A stretch of DNA of 59,687 nt from contig NZ_JAHUXA010000022.1 in NCBI RefSeq assembly GCF_019218745.1, positions 1 to 59,687 on the forward strand, in the 5' to 3' direction. The stretch's first letter is position 1. The number at the start of each line of letters is the position of its first letter. This DNA comes from Enterobacter sp. ENT03 (lineage in GTDB: Bacteria > Pseudomonadota > Gammaproteobacteria > Enterobacterales > Enterobacteriaceae). The position numbers were made by a program, and so were the translations under genes. Of this stretch, positions 1 to 10,025 are shown one piece after another. The notes under the pieces are model-generated. The model was not told where the DNA came from. It did no database searches and worked only from the letters and a program-made list of their open reading frames with translations.

Positions 1-1
1 G

Positions 2-193
2 CTGAATACGGGGAATATCACGATGAAGGGCTGTATTGCCAAGAGCACGGTCAACACGTTTAATTTTATTTTTGACGTGCGCCCTGCCCGGAAGGGCGCG
101 GCCAAGGCTGGTCAGGGTGAGGCTGGCACCGTGTGTCAGAGCGACAGCCATGGAAACAAGGACATTAACGCGGAAGCTGTGAATGTCCGGTAA
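2..193 (+). CDS. 3' end of an unrecognised gene (partial)
   Basis: An open frame enters from the left edge and stops at TAA 191-193, giving about 63 residues. The end reads DINAEAVNVR. I do not recognise the family. The tail contains two cysteines and short hydrophobic stretches (FNFIFDV) suggestive of beta strands, but nothing diagnostic. It lies where E. coli has other genes next to patA, so it is probably accessory. The start is outside the window, and an internal ATG at 23 is not preceded by a good ribosome-binding site. Confidence 0.4.
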   Translation: MNTGNITMKGCIAKSTVNTFNFIFDVRPARKGAAKAGQGEAGTVCQSDSHGNKDINAEAVNVR

Positions 194-231
194 AGACGTG
201 GAGAAAAATTTCTGGCAGACTGTTTGTAAAG

Positions 232-289
232 GCACGATGAGGTCTCTTCTGTATTGTTAGCGCAACCAGTAGATCACACTTCATCGTGC
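232..289 (+). terminator. Long-loop inverted repeat, possible terminator
   Basis: GCACGATGA (232-240) is complementary to TCATCGTGC (281-289) and is followed by TTTTCATTTTT. The 40-nt loop is long for an intrinsic terminator, but the arm plus T-rich tail lies where transcription of the upstream partial gene should end. Confidence 0.4.
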
Positions 290-299
290 TTTTCATTTT

Positions 300-465
300 T
301 CTGGGGAACCCTCAGCCCAAAGGGAGAGGGGGAAAACCGGCGGACTCTCTCCTCTCCATGGGCGAGGGGGAAAACCGGCGGACTCTCTCCTCTCCATGGG
401 CGAGGGGGGAAATCAGCGGACTCTTCCCTCTCCCTGGGGAGAGGGCCAGGGTGAGGGGGTAAACC
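300..465. repeat. Cluster of CCCTCTCCC/GGGAGAGGG inverted-repeat elements with a 38-bp tandem repeat
   Basis: Between the left partial gene and the patA stop codon is a G/A-rich block. A unit of about 38 bp (GGGGGAAAACCGGCGGACTC and following bases) occurs at 328 and 366 and in diverged form near 405. The right part, 424-458, is a hairpin-forming CCCTCTCCC...GGGAGAGGG element followed by GGTGAGGGGG. Related elements occur at 46318-46402 and 59484-59519. The position just 3' of patA suggests mRNA 3'-end stabilisation or termination, as for REP-like elements; that role is inference. Confidence 0.7.
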
Positions 466-1968
<1,503 letters not shown>

Positions 1969-2201
1969 TTAATCGTCCGGCAGCGCCATTAAGCTCTTTT
2001 CATTCGGCATTAAACGGGGAGGTTGGCTGCACTTTCGCCGATGTTGCGCCGTTTTAGTGCGCATATTGCCTCTTTATAGGGCAGCGGAAAAAAGGGGGTA
2101 TAAGTAGTTTCTGATTGAAAATATTAGAAAATCAAGGACCTGGATGGCCTGAAAATTTCAGGGTTTTATTGCGATTTGCGATCTAAATCAAATTTAACAT
2201 C

Positions 2202-2230
2202 TAAAGATAAACTCATTAGCGCCGAAATAA
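2202..2230 (+). promoter_or_regulatory. Sigma-28 (FliA) promoter of aer
   Basis: TAAA at 2202-2205 is followed after exactly 15 bp by GCCGAAATAA. The flagellar consensus is TAAA-N15-GCCGATAA, so the -10 matches at GCCGA and then diverges by one inserted A. It lies about 50 bp upstream of the aer start. E. coli aer is in the flagellar/chemotaxis regulon. Confidence 0.75.
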
Positions 2231-2280
2231 CAATTGCCAGAAAAATTAACAGTCAGATAACTCACTGCAAAGGACGCTAC

Positions 2281-3801
2281 ATGCCTGCTCAACCCTGGGT
2301 CACCCAGCACGAGTACTCACTCGATGATGACACTACCTTAATGTCTACCACCGATCTTAATAGTTACATCACTCATGCGAATGACACTTTTGTGCAGGTC
2401 AGCGGCTACGAGTTAGATGAACTGATCGGTCAGCCGCACAACCTTGTTCGTCACCCGGATATGCCGAAAGCCGCGTTTGCGGATATGTGGGCCACCCTGA
2501 AACGCGGCGAGCCGTGGAGCGGCATCGTGAAAAACCGCCGCAAAAATGGCGATCACTACTGGGTGCGCGCGAATGCCGTGCCGATGGTGCGCAACGGCAA
2601 CGTCACCGGCTATATGTCGATCCGCACCCGCGCTACCGCCGAGGAGATCGCCGCCGTCACGCCGTTGTATCAGGCGCTCAACGAAGGCCGCAGCAATAAG
2701 CGTGTTGATACCGGCCTGGTGGTACGCAAAGGCTGGCTGGGGCGTTTGCCCGCGATGCCGCTGCGCTGGCGGGTACGCAGCGTAATGACCGGACTGTGGC
2801 TGGTTCTGGCGGCGGCGATGGCGTCGCTGCATACCGGCTGGGCGGTGCAGGGGGTCGGTGCGCTGATCATGCTCATCGGCTGCGGTATTTTTGAGGCGCA
2901 GATTGTGCGTCCGGTGGAAAACGTTGCGCGACAGGCGCTGAAGGTGGCGACCGGCGAGCGCAATAACGTGCAGCATCTTAACCGCAGCGATGAGCTGGGG
3001 CTGATCCTGCGATCTGTCGGTCAGCTCGGGCTGATGTGCCGCTGGCTGATTAACGACGTGGCGCACCAGGCGACCGAAGTACGCGACGGCAGCGAAACCC
3101 TGGCGAAAGGCAATGACGATCTTAACGAGCGCACACGCCAGACCGTGGTGAACGTGCAGCAGACCGTCACCACCATGAGCCAGATGGCCGCCTCGGTGCA
3201 GAATAATTCCGCCACCGCCGCCGCGGCGGATAAACTCTCCATTGAGGCCAGCAACGCCGCCAGTCACGGCGGGCGGGCGATGGACACGGTGGTGAAAACC
3301 ATGGATGAGATCGCCGACAGCACGCAGCGCATCGGCTCTATTACCTCGCTGATTAATGACATCGCTTTCCAGACCAATATCCTGGCGCTGAACGCCGCCG
3401 TGGAAGCGGCCCGTGCGGGTGAGCAGGGGAAAGGCTTTGCGGTGGTCGCCGGTGAAGTCCGTCATCTTGCCAGCCGCAGCGCCAGCGCCGCCAACGACAT
3501 TCGCAAACTGATTGATGCCAGCGCCAGCAAGGTGCAGTCCGGTTCGCAACAGGTGCACGCCGCGGGCGCGACCATGGATAATATCGTCGAGCAGGTGCAG
3601 AACGTCACGCAGCTGATCGCGCAGATCAGTCACTCGACGTCTGAGCAGGCGGCGGGGCTGTCAGATCTGACGCGCGCTGTGGCCGAGCTGGATACCATCA
3701 CGCAGAAAAATGCCGGACTGGTGGAAGTCAGCGCCCAGGTATCGGCGATGGTGAAACAGCGCGCCAGCCGTCTGGAAGAGGCGGTCACCGTTCTGCATTA
3801 A
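2281..3801 (+). CDS. aer: Aerotaxis receptor Aer
   Basis: A membrane-anchored energy and oxygen sensor that signals through CheA/CheW. Residues 1-120 form the FAD-binding PAS domain, with E. coli-like [13 protein letters not shown] and [19 protein letters not shown] hydrophobic hairpin spans about 167-205, followed by a HAMP region and a cytoplasmic signalling domain with the conserved hairpin tip [20 protein letters not shown]. The start is the ATG at 2281, preceded by AAGGA; earlier in-frame codons lack homology. The length of 506 residues equals E. coli Aer. It is divergent from patA, as in E. coli, and is followed by its own terminator. Confidence 0.96.
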   Translation: MPAQPWVTQHEYSLDDDTTLMSTTDLNSYITHANDTFVQVSGYELDELIGQPHNLVRHPDMPKAAFADMWATLKRGEPWSGIVKNRRKNGDHYWVRANAVPMVRNGNVTGYMSIRTRATAEEIAAVTPLYQALNEGRSNKRVDTGLVVRKGWLGRLPAMPLRWRVRSVMTGLWLVLAAAMASLHTGWAVQGVGALIMLIGCGIFEAQIVRPVENVARQALKVATGERNNVQHLNRSDELGLILRSVGQLGLMCRWLINDVAHQATEVRDGSETLAKGNDDLNERTRQTVVNVQQTVTTMSQMAASVQNNSATAAAADKLSIEASNAASHGGRAMDTVVKTMDEIADSTQRIGSITSLINDIAFQTNILALNAAVEAARAGEQGKGFAVVAGEVRHLASRSASAANDIRKLIDASASKVQSGSQQVHAAGATMDNIVEQVQNVTQLIAQISHSTSEQAAGLSDLTRAVAELDTITQKNAGLVEVSAQVSAMVKQRASRLEEAVTVLH

Positions 3802-3814
3802 GTCTTTTCCCTCA

Positions 3815-3846
3815 CCGCTTTTCTCTCCCTGGAAAAGCGGTTTTTC
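3815..3846 (+). terminator. Intrinsic terminator after aer
   Basis: CCGCTTTTC (3815-3823) pairs with GAAAAGCGG (3832-3840) and runs straight into TTTTT. It separates aer from the following chemoreceptor gene. The remaining AT-rich stretch to 4045 shows nothing else I can identify. Confidence 0.85.
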
Positions 3847-4045
3847 TCCTCTTGCACTCTCCCTCGCTTGTTATCTTTATGTAAATTTATATTTCATTGT
3901 TGTTAATTAAATAGTAAAAGCCGAATGCTTTTTGATCGAAATATATAGCGGTTACGGATTTTCATTACGCTATTTTTCGCCTGACAGCAATGCACCCAAG
4001 AATATTCTTTTCGTGCGGTGATAAATAAAAAAACGATCAAAGTCA

Positions 4046-4072
4046 TAAAGTTAGCAAAAACGTTACCGATAA
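4046..4072 (+). promoter_or_regulatory. Sigma-28 (FliA) promoter of the second chemoreceptor
   Basis: TAAA at 4046-4049, a 15-bp spacer, then ACCGATAA at 4065-4072. This is seven of eight bases of the flagellar -10 element at exact spacing. It lies 40 bp upstream of the MCP start, which ties the gene to the flagellar regulon. Confidence 0.85.
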
Positions 4073-4112
4073 CGTGTGCTGTGCATGTCCATTTAATAAC
4101 CAGGGAAAAAAT

Positions 4113-5672
4113 ATGTTCTTACATGATGTTAAGATCAGCACAAAATTATTTCTGGCTTTCGGAATTTTTATTGTGTTGATGGTGGTGAGTTCCAGTCTGT
4201 CGCTGTTCAGTCTGAATCGGGCCAACAATGGGATGCAGGACATCGTTAATCGTGATTATCCCACGACGGTGAAGGCCAATCAGTTGATTGAGAACTTTCA
4301 GGAGTTTGTCAGCACGCAGCAGCTGATGGTGCTGGACACCGACGGGAAGTGGAGTGCCGAATCGCAGAAGCGTCTGACTGCACTCAGCGGCAACATTACC
4401 GTGCTGCTCGACGATCTCAGCAGCGCGCTGCGCGATCGCGACTCGCAACGCATCCTCGGTGAGCTGCGGCAGGTGCGCCAGCAGTATCTGGATTCGCGTT
4501 TCCGTATTCTTGAAGCGGTAAAGAATAAAGATACCCAGGCGGCGGTTGAAGAGATGATGAATAACACGCTGCCGGTGCAGCGTGCTTACAAAGAGAAAGT
4601 GCAGCAGTTGATTGCCGTGCAGGACAACAATATGCGCAGCGCCGGGAAGCTGGTGGAGCATGATTTTAAATCTAACCGCACCATGCTGATCCTGCTGGCG
4701 TTGATCAGCATTGGCCTCGGCAGCCTGATGGGCTGGTTGATTGTACGCGCCATTACCCGTCCACTGGTGCAGGCGGTGCAGTTTGCTGAAGCCATTGCTG
4801 GCGGCGATCTCACTCAGCACATTGACGTGAAGCACCGGGACGAAACCGGCGTGCTGCTGAGCGCGCTGGTGGCGATGAAAACGCGCCTGTTCGAGATTGT
4901 GCAGGAAGTGCAGAACGGCTCGGAGAACATCTCCAGCGCCGCTGCGCAGATTGTCGCGGGCAACCAGGATCTGGCCGCCCGTACCGAAGAGCAGGCCAGC
5001 TCAGTGGAGCAGACTGCCGCCTCGATGGAGCAGATCACTGCCACGGTGAAAAACACCAGTGAACACACGACCGAAGCGACGCAGCTCTCTGCCGAAGCGG
5101 CAACAGTGGTGAAAAATAACGGTCAGATGATGAAACAGGTGACCGAGAAAATGCGCGTCATCAACGACACCTCTGACCGCATGTCCGACATCATCAACCT
5201 GATCGACTCCATCGCTTTCCAGACCAATATTCTGGCGCTTAACGCGGCAGTGGAAGCGGCGCGTGCCGGTGAGCACGGGCGTGGCTTTGCGGTGGTGGCA
5301 GGGGAAGTGCGCCAGCTGGCGGGTAAAACGGCCTCTTCTGCCAGCGAGATCCGCCATCTGATCGAAAGCTCTACCGCACAGGCGCGCGATGGCATGGCGT
5401 TGGTGGAAAAAGCGGGCGGTCTGATCAACGGTATGGTCAGCAACGTGGAAGAGATGGACACTATTCTGCGCCAGATCGGCCACGCCAGCCGTGAACAGAC
5501 GGAAGGCATTTCGCAGATCAACAGCGCCATAGGCCTGATTGACTCCACCACCCAGCAGAACGCCAGCCTGGTGGAAGAGTCCGTGGCGGCCGCCGCGTCG
5601 CTGAGCGACCAGGCGTCGCACCTGAAAGGCCTGGTCAGCGTGTTCCGCGTACGCCGCGAGGCAATGGCTTAA
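4113..5672 (+). CDS. Methyl-accepting chemotaxis protein
   Basis: A transmembrane chemoreceptor of 519 residues. A first membrane segment lies at about 10-32 and a four-helix-bundle-like periplasmic ligand domain at about 33-188. A second membrane segment spans 190-212, followed by HAMP from 213 to about 265. The kinase-control domain carries [20 protein letters not shown]. The start is the ATG at 4113 ([10 protein letters not shown]), with GGGAAAA upstream. The C-terminus is [10 protein letters not shown], so the NWETF-type pentapeptide that tethers CheR/CheB in Tar and Tsr is absent; adaptation probably depends on other receptors. The ligand cannot be told from sequence. E. coli has no receptor gene at this position, so it is an accessory addition beside aer. 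Confidence 0.9.
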   Translation: MFLHDVKISTKLFLAFGIFIVLMVVSSSLSLFSLNRANNGMQDIVNRDYPTTVKANQLIENFQEFVSTQQLMVLDTDGKWSAESQKRLTALSGNITVLLDDLSSALRDRDSQRILGELRQVRQQYLDSRFRILEAVKNKDTQAAVEEMMNNTLPVQRAYKEKVQQLIAVQDNNMRSAGKLVEHDFKSNRTMLILLALISIGLGSLMGWLIVRAITRPLVQAVQFAEAIAGGDLTQHIDVKHRDETGVLLSALVAMKTRLFEIVQEVQNGSENISSAAAQIVAGNQDLAARTEEQASSVEQTAASMEQITATVKNTSEHTTEATQLSAEAATVVKNNGQMMKQVTEKMRVINDTSDRMSDIINLIDSIAFQTNILALNAAVEAARAGEHGRGFAVVAGEVRQLAGKTASSASEIRHLIESSTAQARDGMALVEKAGGLINGMVSNVEEMDTILRQIGHASREQTEGISQINSAIGLIDSTTQQNASLVEESVAAAASLSDQASHLKGLVSVFRVRREAMA

Positions 5673-6187
5673 TCCAGCTGTGAAATCTCCAGCGCCGCGC
5701 GATCGATCACCGCGATGATCTGCTCCAGCTGCGCGGCGCTGACGTTTTCCTGATTCACTTTCTGATCCAGCACGGCTTTAAAGTTATCCAGCGCGCGTTT
5801 CATCTGCGGATCTTTACGCAGCAGATACCCGACGCTGCGGGCTTTAATGCGTGCCTGGATCAGGCCGAGCTGTTCGGCGTTGTCTGCCAGCCACTGCTTA
5901 CCGGCGGCGGTAATGGCAATTTTTTTGCGCCCGCCATCTTCCTCATCGATCACGATAAACGCCTGCTCCTGCAAAAAATCCAGCGTCGGATAGATCACCC
6001 CCGGACTCGGCGTGTAGTGCCCGAGCGTCAGCTGTTCAATCGCCTTGATCAACTCGTAACCGTGGCTGGCGCTGCGGGTCAAAATGTCCAGGATGACCAG
6101 ACGCAGATCGCCGTGCCCGAAAAAGCGCGGACGGCGGCTGCCGTGCCCGTGGTGATCATGATCCTGCGGATCGTGAGCGTGTCGCAT
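5669..6187 (-). CDS. yqjI: PadR-family metal-responsive repressor YqjI
   Basis: A PadR-type winged-helix transcription factor of 172 residues. In E. coli, YqjI represses itself and the divergent siderophore-reductase gene yqjH and responds to nickel and iron. The N-terminus is histidine-rich ([14 protein letters not shown]), fitting metal binding. The DNA-binding domain begins around [20 protein letters not shown] and includes [15 protein letters not shown]. The histidine-rich extension looks shorter than in E. coli YqjI (about 200 residues). Its stop codon overlaps the convergent MCP stop by four bases. Confidence 0.9.
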   Translation of the reverse strand: MRHAHDPQDHDHHGHGSRRPRFFGHGDLRLVILDILTRSASHGYELIKAIEQLTLGHYTPSPGVIYPTLDFLQEQAFIVIDEEDGGRKKIAITAAGKQWLADNAEQLGLIQARIKARSVGYLLRKDPQMKRALDNFKAVLDQKVNQENVSAAQLEQIIAVIDRAALEISQLD

Positions 6188-6204
6188 CGCGTAAACCTCG
6201 TTAT

Positions 6205-6280
6205 TTAGATATATCTAATTTTGCTTGCCTTCATGGCAATTAGCAATCATTATCATTTAAAACTAAATCAGATATATCGA
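6205..6280. promoter_or_regulatory. yqjI/yqjH divergent operator region with YqjI palindromes and a Fur box
   Basis: A perfect 14-bp palindrome TTAGATATATCTAA lies at 6205-6218 next to the yqjI start. A related copy, CAGATATATCG (6269-6279), lies beside yqjH. Between them, GCAATCATTATCATTT (6243-6258) resembles a Fur box. In E. coli this intergenic region is bound by YqjI and Fur, so two symmetric repressor sites flanking an iron box fit dual metal control. Confidence 0.75.
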
Positions 6281-6305
6281 TTTTAACGTGACGAAGGCTA
6301 AAAAA

Positions 6306-7076
6306 ATGACCACATCACATCAACGTTACCCCGAGCGCGTACGCAATGAGTTGCGCTTTCGCGAACTTACTGTGTTACGTGTTGAACGTATTGGCGCAGG
6401 ATTCCAGCGTATTGTGCTGGGCGGCGAGGCGCTGGCGGGCTTCAGTTCGCAAGGGTTTGACGATCACACCAAAGTCTTCTTCCCGCAGCTGGGACAAAAA
6501 GTGGTGCCGCCCACGGTTACCGATGACGGCATCGTCTGGCCCGACGGCCCGCGCCCTGCGGCCCGTGACTATACGCCGCTGTATGACCCCGAGCGTCACG
6601 AACTGGCGCTGGATTTCTTTATTCATGATGGCGGCGTGGCCAGCAGCTGGGCGCTACAGGCCCGGGAAGGCGACACTCTGACCATTGGCGGGCCGCGCGG
6701 TTCGCTGGTGCTGCCCGAGGATTACGCCTGGCAGCTTTACGTCTGCGATGAGTCCGGGATGCCCGCGCTGCGCCGTCGTCTGGAAGCTATCAGCAAAAAT
6801 CCGCTGCGCCCGGCGGTGACGGCCATCGTGACCATCGGCGATGAGGCGTATAAGGATTATCTGGCGCATCTGGACGGGTTCAACATCGAGTGGATTATCG
6901 GACATAACGAGGATGCGCTGGCGCAACGTCTGGCGCAGGTGCGCGTCCCGGCGCAGGATTATTACCTGTGGATCACCGGGGAAGGGAAGGTGGTGAAAAA
7001 CGTCAGCCAGCCGTTTGAAGGCGGCGAGGTTGATCCGCAGCTGATGCGAGCTGCGGCATACTGGCATGCGAAATAA
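6306..7076 (+). CDS. yqjH: NADPH-dependent ferric-siderophore reductase YqjH
   Basis: A cytosolic flavoprotein of the siderophore-interacting protein family (ViuB-like) that reduces ferric iron from imported siderophores. The FAD-binding segment includes RPAARDYTPLYDPERHELALDF and FIHDGGVASSWA. The C-terminal part carries WITGEGKVVKN. The ATG at 6306 gives MTTSHQRYPERVRNELRFRE, matching the E. coli N-terminus, with AAGG upstream; a GTG at 6288 would add six residues. It is divergent from its repressor yqjI. Its stop codon abuts the stop of the convergent next gene with no gap. Confidence 0.92.
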   Translation: MTTSHQRYPERVRNELRFRELTVLRVERIGAGFQRIVLGGEALAGFSSQGFDDHTKVFFPQLGQKVVPPTVTDDGIVWPDGPRPAARDYTPLYDPERHELALDFFIHDGGVASSWALQAREGDTLTIGGPRGSLVLPEDYAWQLYVCDESGMPALRRRLEAISKNPLRPAVTAIVTIGDEAYKDYLAHLDGFNIEWIIGHNEDALAQRLAQVRVPAQDYYLWITGEGKVVKNVSQPFEGGEVDPQLMRAAAYWHAK

Positions 7077-8246
7077 TCAGGCGACCGCGTCGAGCTGCGC
7101 GTCGCTCACCTGACGTTCCAGCGCGGCGCGAACCTCGCTAAGGGCTTTCTCCTGCTGGGTAAAATACGCGTCCATATTGCTCAGTGATGACACCAGCAGC
7201 CAGGACTCCTCTTTTTCCAGCTCCGCAAGCTCGGCGACCAGGGTGTCGATTTGTTCCCGTACCTGCGCCATCTTTTTGCGGATACGTTCCAGATCGTTTA
7301 GCCGATCGCTGGCCATCATCGGCTCAAAGCCCTGATGCAGACGCGCCACCAGCGAACGGATAGCTTTGACGTCGCCGCGATGCTTCGCCTGATTGAGCTG
7401 CACCATCATGGCGTTGGCTTCATCTTTCAGTTCATCCGCCACCAGATCCGGATGACAGAGTTTGCTGGCCTGACGCCACAGCCGTTTGAGTTCGGTTTGA
7501 TCTTCTTCTGACAGCTGACGGCCTTTCCTGAAACGGATCTCCGCATCGTGCTGCTGCTCGCGGTATTTTTCGTACTCGTCACTCGCCTCGTCGCGTGCCT
7601 GACGTGCCGGCTCTTCTTCCCGCGTTAAGCCCGTTTCCAGCTCCTGCGCTTCCGCCAGCAGATTGGCGATCAGATCGCTTTGCTGTTGCAGCTGTTTACG
7701 CGCGTCGGCTGCCTGTACCGAATCCGCCGGCAGATCGCGCCAGCGGGTGGTGAGCATCGCCAGCACATCCAGCGCCTGCGCCATATATTGCTGGCAGCGG
7801 CGATAATCCTCTTCCCGGCGCTGCCGCTCCGCCAGTTTGCGACGCAGATTCAGCTCCGCGAGGTTTTTACGCAGCTGGAGGATTTGGGTCATCAGCGGCC
7901 CGAGGCGGTTCAGGTAAAGGTCGTTAAATTCATCTAACTGCTGAACGCGGGCATTACGGCGGTCAATCAGATCGCGCAGACGCTCTTCCAGCGCTTTTAA
8001 TTCCAGCTTGCTGGCCGCCACCTGCGGATCGCGCCACTGGGTAAGGGCGCGCTGGCTTTGCAACCAGGCGGTGATCGCCGTCATTGCTGCGGTGTAATTC
8101 TTTTCCTCAAGCGCCGCGACAATCGCCAGCAGCTCATCATTGAACGCTTCATTTTTTAGCCGCGTAAGCTGGCTGACAATGATGTCGTCATCTTCCAGTT
8201 CGATGGCATTTTTGATGATTTCAAGTCGTTTGATGGGTGTGCTCAT
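7077..8246 (-). CDS. Coiled-coil protein with a DnaJ-like segment
   Basis: A 389-residue, highly charged, mostly helical protein. Long heptad-rich stretches span about 80-240 and 315-385. A short J-domain-like segment lies at about 250-305: LKRLWRQASKLCHPDLV contains the HPD tripeptide (residues 265-267) that contacts Hsp70 in DnaJ proteins. No glycine-rich or zinc region is present. It is probably a co-chaperone-like or scaffold protein of unknown substrate. E. coli K-12 lacks a gene here between yqjH and ileX. The start ATG follows AAAGG. Nothing in its composition suggests recent transfer. Confidence 0.8.
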   Translation of the reverse strand: MSTPIKRLEIIKNAIELEDDDIIVSQLTRLKNEAFNDELLAIVAALEEKNYTAAMTAITAWLQSQRALTQWRDPQVAASKLELKALEERLRDLIDRRNARVQQLDEFNDLYLNRLGPLMTQILQLRKNLAELNLRRKLAERQRREEDYRRCQQYMAQALDVLAMLTTRWRDLPADSVQAADARKQLQQQSDLIANLLAEAQELETGLTREEEPARQARDEASDEYEKYREQQHDAEIRFRKGRQLSEEDQTELKRLWRQASKLCHPDLVADELKDEANAMMVQLNQAKHRGDVKAIRSLVARLHQGFEPMMASDRLNDLERIRKKMAQVREQIDTLVAELAELEKEESWLLVSSLSNMDAYFTQQEKALSEVRAALERQVSDAQLDAVA

Positions 8247-8402
8247 GATGCCTTTCGCTTTAGCGCTTAAGTATTTGAGTTAAGGTTAGTTGTCAGCAGA
8301 GCTACCGGAAATCATACACACGTCTGATGAATGGTGCGAGGGGGATTAGGCGGGTTTGCGGTGGGTTTCGGGCATAACGTGGGATATTTCACGCAGAAAG
8401 CA

Positions 8403-8423
8403 AAAACCCACCGAAGTGGGTTT
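8403..8423 (-). terminator. Terminator downstream of kbp
   Basis: On the minus strand AAACCCAC-TTCG-GTGGGTTTTTG forms an 8-bp stem with a UUCG tetraloop and a short T run, 12 bp beyond the kbp stop. It separates kbp from the J-domain-like gene. Confidence 0.85.
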
Positions 8424-8434
8424 GCTGACAACCA

Positions 8435-8878
8435 TTACTGCTTAGGAATAATGAGTACCTGACCCGGATAAATTTTGTCCGGATGGCTCAGCATCGGTTT
8501 GTTAGCCTCGAAGATTTGATTGTACTTGTTGGGATCGCCGTACACCTGTTTAGCGATGGCGCTCAGGGTGTCGCCGGATTTCACGGTGTAGTAGGTGGCT
8601 TCTGCTGCGGAATCGGTGACTGACACGTTGTTCTCAACGGTGCTGATACCCGCCACGTTACCGACGGCCACCTGGATTTTTTCTTTCTGCTCCTGCGTCA
8701 GGCCATCGCCCGTGACCACGGCTTTGCCGTTTTCCACTTTGACGCTGACTTTATCTGCCCCGGGAACACCTGTTTTTTTGAGATGCTCCTCAAGTTTGGC
8801 TCCCTGATCGCTGTCGTGCCCTTTCAGTGAATCCCATAACTTTTCGCCTGCATCTTTCACAAAATCAAATAAGCCCAT
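8435..8878 (-). CDS. kbp: Potassium-binding protein Kbp (YgaU), BON and LysM domains
   Basis: A small cytoplasmic potassium-binding and sensing protein. It starts [16 protein letters not shown], identical in style to E. coli Kbp. A BON domain spans about 25-85 ([19 protein letters not shown]) and a LysM domain about 95-147 ([20 protein letters not shown] to [12 protein letters not shown]). The ATG at 8876-8878 follows AGGAGAAAA; an in-frame start 13 codons earlier has no support. At 147 residues it is close to the E. coli 149. In E. coli kbp lies elsewhere (ygaU), so its place here is a local rearrangement or an extra copy. Confidence 0.9.
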   Translation of the reverse strand: MGLFDFVKDAGEKLWDSLKGHDSDQGAKLEEHLKKTGVPGADKVSVKVENGKAVVTGDGLTQEQKEKIQVAVGNVAGISTVENNVSVTDSAAEATYYTVKSGDTLSAIAKQVYGDPNKYNQIFEANKPMLSHPDKIYPGQVLIIPKQ

Positions 8879-9098
8879 GGTTTTTCTCCTGTTCACAAGA
8901 CCTTTTAATTCTGGCAAAGGAGGGAGAAAGTGCCAGTTTTAGTTAAGGAAAGTAGAGTGGCCGCATGCGTCAATGACTCACGTTCATTGCCTCTCTTCTG
9001 CTACTGGGGTTTTCTCGCGATGCTTTGACTAATTTTTAATGGTGCAGGTGCGTGTGCAGACTTCCAGTCAGCGTAGCGCGAAACGTTGGGTAAGAATG

Positions 9099-9278
9099 CT
9101 ACAGGCCTTTTTTCTTTGCTTTCCGGTGGCGGCGTTTGATTTCTTCTTTCGCTGCGGTTACCAAAAATCCGGCTGTACTTTCGCCTTCTTGCTTAAGCTG
9201 CTCGATCTCCTGCATGACTTCATGCGGGATCCTGACGGTTGTCATTTGTGACTTAGCATTCGTTGATCCGGTTGCCAT
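9099..9278 (-). CDS. YlcI/YnfO-type small phage protein
   Basis: A 59-residue basic protein, beginning MATGSTNAKSQMTTVRIPHE and ending RRHRKAKKKGL. The middle TVRIPHEVMQEIEQLKQEG is typical of ribbon-helix-helix-like prophage proteins annotated YlcI/YnfO in enterobacteria. The ATG at 9278 is chosen over one 15 codons upstream because the family N-terminus starts here. It marks the left side of the prophage remnant. The molecular role is unknown; DNA binding is inferred from the fold type and the basic tail. Confidence 0.65.
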   Translation of the reverse strand: MATGSTNAKSQMTTVRIPHEVMQEIEQLKQEGESTAGFLVTAAKEEIKRRHRKAKKKGL

Positions 9279-9370
9279 GGTTGCCTGTTTTTTTGATTGG
9301 GTGTATTTCAGTATACGCAACACAAAGAAATATAAAAAGTGTTGTGGTGTATTTCACTTTGGGTGTAGTC

Positions 9371-9400
9371 TTGTTCTGTAAGGTGACATACACCTACAAT
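9371..9400 (+). promoter_or_regulatory. Promoter for the C4-like RNA and small ORFs
   Basis: TTGTTC (9371-9376) and TACAAT (9395-9400) are separated by 18 bp, a reasonable sigma-70 promoter. Initiation about six bases downstream would put the 5' end of the RNA at the hairpin described next. Confidence 0.55.
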
Positions 9401-9445
9401 GACAACGCCCCGGAGTGCGGGAACACTACCGGGGCGTCTGACCAC
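9401..9445 (+). ncRNA. Candidate C4-type antisense RNA of a P1/P4-like element
   Basis: CGCCCCGG (9406-9413) pairs perfectly with CCGGGGCG (9429-9436) around the loop AGTGCGGGAACACTA. It is immediately downstream of a good promoter and upstream of a short ORF with its own ribosome-binding site. That layout resembles C4 antisense RNAs of P1/P7 and P4-like prophages, which control a downstream icd/ash-type reading frame. The GGGAACACTACCGGGGC stretch is what I associate with C4, but this is from memory and needs a covariance-model search. Confidence 0.45.
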
Positions 9446-9468
9446 AGAACGTTATACGAGGTAACGCT

Positions 9469-9570
9469 ATGGCTTACGCTAATAGTACCACATTCGCACG
9501 CCCTGAAAATCGTGTGTTTATCTTCCTTACTCTGTCCCACTGCTCGTTTGTTTATAGCGGAGGTATATGA
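9469..9570 (+). CDS. 33-residue ORF after the C4-like RNA
   Basis: ATG at 9469 is preceded by GAGGTAACGCT. The frame reads MAYANSTTFARPENRVFIFL and ends ...VYSGGI. Its TGA (9568-9570) overlaps the ATG of the next gene, so the two are probably translationally coupled. Placement is like the icd/ash frames controlled by C4 RNA. It is too short for a family assignment. Confidence 0.5.
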   Translation: MAYANSTTFARPENRVFIFLTLSHCSFVYSGGI

Positions 9571-10025
9571 TGAATAATCTTCTGAATATGCCAATTCCCG
9601 CCACCGCCGATCTGTTTCAAGTTGCAGATTTATGCTCTGAATTTGTCATCAAGCTGGTGGAGTCGGATGACCCTGCTGAAAGCCTGGCACTATGCGGACG
9701 TCTGTCACATGCCCTTACTGCGCTACGGCAGCTCTGTGACGAAGATTTACCGCCGCATTTACTGGAGTCTCTCACCGTGGACGAGCCGCCCGCTCCGTGT
9801 GTCCCGGATTGCTGGGTTGATTCGAATGTGCTGGTTGAGTATGCACAGGGACTGACGCAGGCGCTGTTAAGCCGTGTTTTGGCTGGCTCCGTTACGGTAC
9901 CGTTAACCGGATTACTTCACGATCTGGTGATCCTGCTGACCGAATATCTCAGACAACCGCATATCCGACGGGAGTCTGACCATGCTGTCAGCAGTGATAC
10001 TGGGAGGTGTACATGGAAAGCTTGA
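9570..10025 (+). CDS. Hypothetical prophage protein
   Basis: A 151-residue leucine-rich, mostly helical protein with acidic stretches (VESDDPAESLALCGRLSHAL). I do not recognise a domain. GGAGG at 9559-9563 favours the ATG at 9570 over the one at 9567. It overlaps the stop of the 33-residue ORF and runs 13 bases into the next gene, which implies a compact phage-style operon. No signal peptide or membrane segment is evident. Confidence 0.6.
   Translation: MNNLLNMPIPATADLFQVADLCSEFVIKLVESDDPAESLALCGRLSHALTALRQLCDEDLPPHLLESLTVDEPPAPCVPDCWVDSNVLVEYAQGLTQALLSRVLAGSVTVPLTGLLHDLVILLTEYLRQPHIRRESDHAVSSDTGRCTWKA

Noticed and set aside
328-410. CRISPR-like 38-bp tandem repeat
   Set aside because: The units are directly abutting with no unique spacers and there are no cas genes; it belongs to the inverted-repeat element.
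2413-3633. 406-codon ORF antisense to aer
   Set aside because: It mirrors the codon structure of aer, is low complexity and His/Gly/Arg-rich, and the plus strand encodes a full-length known protein.
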